From Ophioceras dolichostomum (Eukaryota; Ascomycota; Sordariomycetes; Magnaporthales; Ophioceraceae), in assembly GCA_003049485.1 (NCBI GenBank), contig PYST01000131.1, positions 35,184 to 99,183 on the forward strand: a stretch of DNA of 64,000 bases, in the 5' to 3' direction. The first letter of the stretch is position 1. Each line of letters begins with the position of its first letter. This document shows positions 57,663 to 64,000 of the stretch, in pieces. The translations under genes were made by a program, and so were the position numbers. The notes under the pieces were generated by a model. It was not told the DNA's origin, did no database searches, and saw only the letters and a list, made by a program, of their open reading frames with translations.

Positions 57663-58142
57663 AAGGTATGGATGGAATACATTACGCTCCTGGAGCAGGT
57701 ATGTGTAGATGTGAGTCGAACAAGACGGTAGGGGGATTAAGAAGGAGCGGGCTGGTCCGCTTCCGAATTTCTTCATTAGATGTATATACTTGAGGTTTCG
57801 GACAGTCTATAAGAGCGACACACTTTTTAATCTGGGCGTGTCCTATTCCATATGCTGGCCCTGATGCTGGGTGTGTAGTGATCTGCTTTTGTAATTGATG
57901 TTGTGTCGTTCGACTTCCGTCTGTGACCCTGAATCGCCCCACTGAATCGCCAACCAAGCGTATTTGCCTCCGGAATTTGTGGCCTTTTCGTTCTTTCGTC
58001 AGGCTGGCTGGTTCTGTGACTGCCGTAGGACGGGGTGTAGCGGGAGTGTCTCGTTTAATACCTGTACTGGGCGAAACGAAGCGTGGAGAGTAGCCGATAC
58101 GAGTGTACAAGTGTACCACAATTCCTCGAAGTTGCGTTTTCT

Positions 58143-58165
58143 ATTTTTTATTTTTTATTTTTTAT
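58143..58165. repeat. (TTTTTTA)n heptamer repeat
   Basis: Three T6-7A units in the 3' flank of the modin-like gene. Confidence 0.8.
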
Positions 58166-58264
58166 TAAATTTGTGTGCGCTTTCTTTCCATTACAAACAA
58201 ACAAGTGACCCCTCCCATGTAATATGAATGCCCAGCTGTCGCCGCACGAAGTCTCTCCTCTTCC

Positions 58265-60146
58265 TCATGTGATGTACACAGTGAGCTTGCTGCCTACGAT
58301 GTCGCCCTTGGGTATCTGGATATCCTGGTCGCTGAACCGGTGCAGGAGCAGCCACAGCAGCATGCGCAAAACCAGTCTTGCCCATATCGAGTAGGTAGTG
58401 GCTTCGTCCAGGTCGACCCTGTCGCTCGAGTCCCCGTCGTCGTCGTCCCAAACCGCCCGCACGTCATCGCGGGTCTCCTGGATGGACATCAGTTTGGCGA
58501 CCTGGGTCCACACCTGGGGCCGGACGGTGTGATAATAGAAACCCACTAGGCGGGCTTCCGGGCTAGTCCGATGAGCGTCCGAGAGGTCGGGAAACGCAGC
58601 GTCATTCATCAGGGATAGGACCGTCTTGAAGTGCAGGCGGACGATCAGGCCGAGGTGGTGCTCCTTGACACCGAACGTGTCGTGGATGGCCAGGAGCATT
58701 TTGAGGAGCTTGCGCTTGATGGAGCTCCAGTGGACCCGGGAGTGTAAGTCGTACACCTCGTCGCGAACGAACATTGGGGACCTGAAGAGCAGGTCGAGGT
58801 CTTTGAGGTCGGCGTAGAGAGACCCGCACAGCAGCAGCTCTTTACGCTCAGATTGCAGTATTCGCACGAACGCGCGGAGCATACGCGCCACGGAGCCGGA
58901 ATAGGTCGAGCGCCACTGTATCGGGGCAGGGTTGGGCACTCTCGAGAATGGATCGCCCTCCTGGGTGTATTGGACGGCCATCATTCCGATTATCTCGAAC
59001 ATGACTTGATGAAGGCCGAAGTAAGCCTCTACCTAACCAACGTTGTGTGTTCCACGCTCAGAGGGGAATCACACCACATCTTCGGTATTTGATCGATCGA
59101 GATTACTCACCTGGGAAAACATGCTCAGTTCTAACACTGTGATCCTTCGTAGTGAGACATGCCACTGCAGTGTGGTCCCATCCAAGAACTGCAAGACTTT
59201 CAGCAGTGTCGGTGGAAGAAGAGATCTTCAATAAATACGAAGGGAAACCCTGGAACCTATGGCCCCACAGGCGAACGGAGCCGTAACAGAGAAGCTCGAC
59301 GTAGCTACCCGTGACCAGGGTGTACTGGGCCACGCGCGTGTGATGTCGAATGAAGGTGAACGCGATACCGAGGTAGGGGACGTGAAAGCCGGAGATGGTC
59401 CAGCCGTATCCCTCGGCAAGGTATCTGTCGCTATTGCGGTCGAACTGCTTCCAGTTGGCCCCGAGCATGGCCACGATCACGACGACATCGCTGATGGTCG
59501 AAACGGCGAGGGGCTTCTTGACACCTTCCGGCATCATGTCCAGCGTCTGTAGGGCGTTCCTGAACGCCACGTAGGTCCGCACAGGGCGCTCGGAAAGAGC
59601 AGTCATCGCCAGCTGGCCGCCCGGCTGTTGTTGTGTGGAAACCACCATCGTAGGAGCCGACGAGAATGACACAAGGCTACGGTTGTCCTCCTCCATGTCT
59701 TGGACGGCATATAACAAGCGGAGCCACGTGGCTGTATAGCTCACTAATGGGTCATGGCTGAACCGTGGTCGCGCTGTTGTGTTTGACTCAGCGGCGAAGG
59801 CCTCATCAATGGAATTCTTCTTGTCGCCGTTGAGCACGTAAGCATCTCTTCCGAAGTCTAGCGCACCGGAGTCGGGATCGGTGATGAATATGACGGGCAC
59901 CCGGTAGGTCACCTCGAATCGTAGCTCCCACGGATGGAATACGAGTTTGGTGAAGCGCGCCCAGGGGCCCATAACCCTTCTACCGCAGTTCGCGTACCCA
60001 ACCGCTGTGGAGAGATACTGCTGCAAAACCTGGGCTGAACTGATGGTTATGGCGACAAGCGAGACGACGAGCGCGACCGCTGCCACTACCAGGCTGGAGA
60101 TCTCCACCCGAGAGCCGCCGCCGCCGTCATTGCTGTTGTCGGCCAT
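58265..60146 (-). CDS. Modin-like fungal membrane protein
   Basis: I read two exons on the minus strand: 59111-60146 and 58265-59004 (591 aa), joined in phase 1 with donor GTGAGT and acceptor ATCAAG. Residues 14-40 (EISSLVVAAVALVVSLVAIT ...) form one membrane span near the N-terminus. A tyrosine-containing segment (VLQQYLSTAVGYANCGRRVM), then GPWARFTKLVFHPWELRFEV and VPVIFITDP follow. The middle contains DMMPEGVKKPLAVSTISDVV, ANWKQFDRNSDRYLAEGYGW and a dry, mostly cytosolic region. I recall this order in filamentous-fungal proteins named modin, so the family name is a memory-based call. The second exon is helical and Arg/Leu-rich, with a hydrophobic stretch near the end (WARLVLRMLLWLLL). The biochemical role is unknown. 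Confidence 0.7.
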
Positions 60147-61453
60147 GTTCTACTCGGGTGCTGTCTTGGGACTCAAATGGAAGATTTTTTTAACCTGGCG
60201 ATGAGTGTGGCTAGTTACGCGGAGGAAATGAGGGGTCGAACCGGTTGATGTTCCTGTGAACCTGCTTTTCGACACAAACCTCACGAGGCTGAGCTCTCGA
60301 GCACTTCGAACCCCGCTCCAGTTGAAAAGAGCCACCCAGTTACCCGCATATGCAAGCGAATCGAATCAGAGGAGCAAGCCCGCCATCAAGAAATATCAGG
60401 AGATAAGGGAAAAATTGACAATTTCTGTTGAGCGGGTGGCCGAGCCTGTGCCCTCTAATGATATACCAGACCACAAGAGCCTACCTATATAGTCAGAAAC
60501 CACGATTTTTTGCCTTTTTAAGCTCAGGGTCTGAGTTCTGGCCGCTTTGACCTGAGCAGGACTGAGTGTCACAGGTGATCACAGGGTGATTGGCCTGAGC
60601 CGCCTTGGCGTTGTTTCAGCACCACGGGTAAACTTGCCAAGGGGAACTGCTGTGGTACTGTATTGCCCACTCTGTCAACACGCCTACCTCGAGGTTTCAG
60701 GCGCACCTGGCAAAATACATACCTCTGGGCCAATCTGTATCCACTGGTGCACCTCCTATTTTTCCCATACCAGCCTGGTTACAGTGGCCAGTAACTGCTA
60801 CGCACCTGCGTCCAGGCTCCAGGTACAACTGGCAATCACCTGCTTTCTGGCTACAGGTCAATCTGTCTGCACTTGGGCACCTTTTCCATGTTCCCGCACT
60901 ACCTGGCGCGGGACCATAGGCTTTCCCCGCTAGCGACAGACATTTGGGGCTGGTGGCCGGGATGGCGCCGTGGGGCCACCTGCTTGTACATCGAGAGACC
61001 TTGAGAAGCCCACTCTACAGAATAAAGAGCAGCCTAACTATTGGCCGACGGGGAAAGAAAATTCTGCCACGACTTAGCACAAGGAGCTCCCACCCGCTTG
61101 AGCCAAAAGGACGAGAATACAAGTCTAACGACTTGATCTCTCTGGGAGCTCTACCAATTGGCCACGCACCTTTCGGTCGGTGCGCCCAATTGATACCGCG
61201 CCGTAACAATATCCTGCTTCCGTACCAAAATCACAAGATCGCGAAGCTTTTAGAATCAGCGTATTAATTACAAGTTGAACAAAGTAACATATATTGACGG
61301 CAGCCGCTACGACCCTTTATGGGCAAAGAAAAGAAAAAGAAATGACTACATGATTACGTTAATTTGATTTAAGGGTAGCTCACATATGTCTGGATTTGAA
61401 GAGTTTAGACATGAAGCTCCTCCCCTATTGGATTGCTAAGGCTAGCAAAGGCG
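60147..61453. other. Intergenic region with a degenerate short tandem repeat
   Basis: Contains three diverged copies of a ~57-base unit at about 60632-60690, 60706-60762 and 60828-60884, and a tRNA-like A-box sequence on the minus strand around 61085-61180. No gene is supported. The last ~190 bases are the 3' flank of the repeat-protein gene. Confidence 0.45.
60632..60884. repeat. Degenerate ~57-base repeat, three copies
   Basis: The copies share the order ACTGGCAA, CTGCT/CTCTG, TGG, CAATCTGT and GGGCACC. Spacing is 74 and 122 bases. They are clearly related by eye but highly diverged. Confidence 0.5.
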
Positions 61454-64000
61454 TCACTTCCTAATGGCGGCTTGGAGTCGCCTCATCCATCTGCGTGCCT
61501 TTTTTCTTTCAGGGTGGAGTAGAGGCTCCTCGGCGGCTGGGAAGTCCCGGGCCGTCTGCGGTTGCTCAACTGTCTCCTCGTTTACGAAGTTGCTCATGCT
61601 AGTAAGCGTATTGGGATGCTCGTCGCCCAGCACCTTCTTCCTCAGCTCCAGCGCCTGCCGGTGCATCGTCTCGGCCTCGGCGTGTTTCCCCTGGCGGGAA
61701 AGCACAAGTGCCAGGTTGTTTATGCTGGTAAGCGTATCGGGATGCTCGTCGCCCAGCACCTTCTTCCTCAGCTCCAGCTCCTGCCGGTGCATCGTCTCGG
61801 CCTCGGCGTGCTTCCCCTGGCAGGAAAGCACAAATGCCAGGTTGTTTATGCTGGTAAGCGTATCGGGATGCTCGTCGCCCAGCACCTTCTTCCTCAGCTC
61901 CAGCGCCTGCCGGTTCATCATCTCGGCCTCGGCGTGCTTCCCCTGGCGGGAAAGCACATTTGCCAGGTTGTTTATGCTGGTAAGCGTATCGGGATGCTCG
62001 TCGCCCAGCACCTTCTTCTTCAGCTCCAGCGCCTGCCGGTGCATCGTCTTGGCCTCGGCGTGTTTCCCCTGGCCGAAAAGCACAAGTGCCAGGTTGTTTA
62101 TGCTGGTAAGCGTATCGGAATGCTCGTCGCCCAGCACCTTCTTACTCAGCTCCAGCGCCTGCCGGTGCATCGTCTCGGCCTCGGCGTGCTTCCCCTGGCG
62201 GGAAAGCACAAGTGCCAGGTTGTTTATGCTGGTAAGCGTATCGGGATGCTCGTCGCCCAGCACCTTCTTCCTCAGCTCCAGCGCCTGCCGGTGCATCGTC
62301 TCGGCCTCGGCGTGCTTCCCCTGGCGGGAAAGCACAAGTGCCAGGTTGTTTATGCTGGTAAGCGTATCGGGATGCTCGTCGCCCAGCACCTTCTTCCTCA
62401 GCTCCAGCGCCTGCCGGTGCATCGTCTCGGCCTCGGCGTGCTTCCCCTGGCGGGAAAGCACAAGTGCCAGGTTGTTTATGCTGGTAAGCGTATCGGGATG
62501 CTCGTCGCCCAGCACCTTCTTCCTCAGCTCCAGCGCCTGCCGGTGCATCGTCTCGGCCTCGGCGTGCTTCCCCTGGCGGGAAAGCACAAGTGCCAGGTTG
62601 TTTATGCTGGTAAGCGTATCGGGATGCTCGTCGCCTAGCACCTTCTTCCTCAGCTCCAGCGCCTGCCGGTGCATCGTCTCGGCCTCGGCGTGCTTCCCCT
62701 GGCGGGAAAGCACAAGTGCCAGGTTGTTTATGCTGGTAAGCGTATCGGGATGCTCGTCGCCCAGTACCTTCTTCCTCAGCTCCAGTGCCTGCCGGTGCAT
62801 CGTCTCGGCCTCGGTGTGCTTCCCCTGGCCGGAAAGCACATTTGCCAGGTTGTTTATGCTGGTAAGCGTATCGGGATGCTCGTCGCCCAGCACCTTCTTC
62901 CTCAGCTCCAGCGCCTGCCGGTGCATCGTCTCGGCCTCGGCGTGTTTCCCCTGGCGGGAAAGCACAAGTGCCAGGTTGTTTATGCTGGTAAGCGTATCGG
63001 GATGCTCGTCGCCCAGCACCTTCTTACTCAGCTCCAGCGCCTGCTGGTGCATCGTCTCGGCCTCGGCGTGTTTCCCCTGGCCGGAAAGCACAAGTGCCAG
63101 GTTGTTCATGCTGGTAAGCGTATCGGGATGCTCGTCGCCCAGCACCTTCTTCCTCAGCTCCAGCGCCTGCCGGTGCATCGTCTCGGCCTCGGCGTGCTTC
63201 CCCTGGCGGGAAAGCACAAATGCCAGGTTGTTTATGCTGGTAAGCGTATCGGGATGCTCGTCGCCCAGCACCTTCTTACTCAGCTCCAGCGCCTGCTGGT
63301 GCATCGTCTTGGCCTCGGCGTGTTTCCCCTGGCCGGAAAGCACAAGTGCCAGGTTGTTTATGCTGGTAAGCGTATCGGGATGCTCGTCGCCCAGCACCTT
63401 CTTCCTCAGCTCCAGCGCCTGCCGGTGCATCGTCTCGGCCTCGGCGTGTTTCCCCTGGCCGGAAAGCACAAGTGCTAGGTTGTTTATGCTGGTAAGCGTA
63501 TCGGGATGCTCATCGCCCAGCACCTTCTTCTTCAGCTCCAGCGCCTGCCGGTGCATCGTCTCGGCCTCGGCGTGCTTCCCCTGGCCGGAAAGCACATTTG
63601 CCAGGTTGTTTATGCTGGTAAGCGTATCGGGATGCTCGTCGCCCAGCACCTTCTTCTTCAGCTCTAGTGCCTGCCGGTGCATCGTCTCGGCCTCGGCGTG
63701 CTTCCCCTGGCCGGAAAGCACATTTGCCAGGTTGTTTATGCTGGTAAGCGTATCGGGATGCTCGTCGCCCAGCACCTTCTTCTTCAGCTCCAGCGCCTGC
63801 CGGTGCATCGTCTCGGCCTCGGCGTGCTTCCCCTGGCGGGAAAGCACAAGTGCCAGGTTGTTTATGCTGGTAAGCGTATTGGGATGCTCATCGCCCAGCA
63901 CCTTCTTCTTCAGCTCTAGTGCCTGCCGGTGCATCGTCTCGGCCTCGGCGTGCTTCCCCTGGCCGGAAAGCACATTTGCCAGGTTGTTTATGCTGGTAAG
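61454..64000 (-). CDS. Tetratricopeptide-repeat protein, C-terminal part (partial)
   Basis: An open frame covers 848 codons from the right edge to the stop at 61454-61456; the 5' end lies outside. It consists of 19 consecutive 42-residue units plus a partial one at the edge, then a 49-residue tail (TSMSNFVNEETVEQPQTARD ... RWMRRLQAAIRK). A typical unit reads LVLSRQGKHAEAETMHRQAL, then ELRKKVLGDEHPDTLTSINN and LA. This is the kinesin-light-chain/NPHP3-like TPR motif (TPR_10/TPR_12), two antiparallel helices binding peptides on the concave face. In filamentous fungi, arrays with this exact motif usually form the C-terminal sensor of NLR-like proteins with a central NB-ARC domain and a varied N-terminal effector. 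Inference: this gene is such an NLR, but the NB-ARC domain is not in the window. There are no introns. The units differ at only a few positions. Confidence 0.9.
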   Translation of the reverse strand, partial: LTSINNLANVLSGQGKHAEAETMHRQALELKKKVLGDEHPNTLTSINNLALVLSRQGKHAEAETMHRQALELKKKVLGDEHPDTLTSINNLANVLSGQGKHAEAETMHRQALELKKKVLGDEHPDTLTSINNLANVLSGQGKHAEAETMHRQALELKKKVLGDEHPDTLTSINNLALVLSGQGKHAEAETMHRQALELRKKVLGDEHPDTLTSINNLALVLSGQGKHAEAKTMHQQALELSKKVLGDEHPDTLTSINNLAFVLSRQGKHAEAETMHRQALELRKKVLGDEHPDTLTSMNNLALVLSGQGKHAEAETMHQQALELSKKVLGDEHPDTLTSINNLALVLSRQGKHAEAETMHRQALELRKKVLGDEHPDTLTSINNLANVLSGQGKHTEAETMHRQALELRKKVLGDEHPDTLTSINNLALVLSRQGKHAEAETMHRQALELRKKVLGDEHPDTLTSINNLALVLSRQGKHAEAETMHRQALELRKKVLGDEHPDTLTSINNLALVLSRQGKHAEAETMHRQALELRKKVLGDEHPDTLTSINNLALVLSRQGKHAEAETMHRQALELRKKVLGDEHPDTLTSINNLALVLSRQGKHAEAETMHRQALELSKKVLGDEHSDTLTSINNLALVLFGQGKHAEAKTMHRQALELKKKVLGDEHPDTLTSINNLANVLSRQGKHAEAEMMNRQALELRKKVLGDEHPDTLTSINNLAFVLSCQGKHAEAETMHRQELELRKKVLGDEHPDTLTSINNLALVLSRQGKHAEAETMHRQALELRKKVLGDEHPNTLTSMSNFVNEETVEQPQTARDFPAAEEPLLHPERKKARRWMRRLQAAIRK
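61600..64000. repeat. Tandem array of 126-bp units (TPR-coding)
   Basis: 19 complete copies of a 126-base unit with very high identity; differences are mostly single transitions, such as C/T in GTGYTTCCCCTGG and AGCTCYAGYGCC. The array continues past the window edge. Confidence 0.95.

Larger units (their letters stand above)
57582..58264. other. Convergent intergenic region
   Basis: Holds the ACCTACC tandem at 57640-57662 and a TTTTTTA repeat at 58143-58165. Minus-strand frames in this region are short and unsupported. Confidence 0.5.

Noticed and set aside
61562..63919. Long plus-strand open frames (up to 358 codons) in the repeat region
   Set aside because: They are antisense shadows of the 126-bp TPR units; the sequence repeats exactly with the same period, and the minus-strand frame has the known motif.
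1..64000. CRISPR arrays, rRNA genes, prokaryotic-style operons
   Set aside because: None seen; gene structure is plainly eukaryotic.

Overview
The window is nuclear DNA of a filamentous ascomycete (Pezizomycotina), most likely a Sordariomycete. The evidence is GC-rich genes split by short introns (mostly 60-120 nt) with GTRNGT donors, CTRAC-type branch sites and YAG acceptors, together with the gene content: an Egh16-like secreted protein, a DIM-5/KMT1-type histone H3K9 methyltransferase, a modin-like membrane protein and fungal forms of Mago, Gid4 and coatomer beta. Exon coordinates were assembled by eye from splice consensus, reading phase and protein-family resemblance. No alignment was run.

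Layout from left to right. 1-225: 5' part of a secreted protein gene (-), cut by the window edge. 1417-3187: annexin (+). 4678-7667: two-finger C2HC nuclear protein (+). 8875-10829: membrane-anchored protein of unknown function (-). 11627-12573: small secreted protein with four exons (-). 12574-21403: 8.8 kb with no recognisable gene and much simple sequence. 21404-23239: HHxxxDG acyltransferase (+). 25419-28655: proline/glutamine-rich coiled-coil protein (-). 28656-34198: 5.5 kb with no supported gene. 34199-35409: H3K9 methyltransferase (+). 36912-38542: ubiquitin-domain (UBTD-like) protein whose start codon stands alone in its coding exon (+). 40129-43310: coatomer beta (-), divergent from Mago nashi, 43990-44854 (+). 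47017-48570: Gid4/Vid24 (+). 49410-51161: tRNA guanine-N2 methyltransferase Trm11 (-), divergent from RNase P subunit Rpp40, 51594-53389 (+). 53634-54386: small ankyrin protein (-). 56247-57581: Egh16-like secreted protein (+). 58265-60146: modin-like membrane protein (-). 61454 to the right edge: tetratricopeptide array with 19 near-identical 42-residue units (-), 3' part only.

Most genes are conserved housekeeping functions: vesicle coat, exon-junction complex, tRNA maturation, regulated proteolysis and heterochromatin. The accessory content consists of three predicted secreted proteins, one isolated acyltransferase and, at the right end, the membrane protein next to the repeat array. That array resembles the ligand-sensing end of fungal NLR-type proteins and is the most interesting element here. 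No rRNA gene, convincing tRNA gene, CRISPR array or intact transposon was seen.
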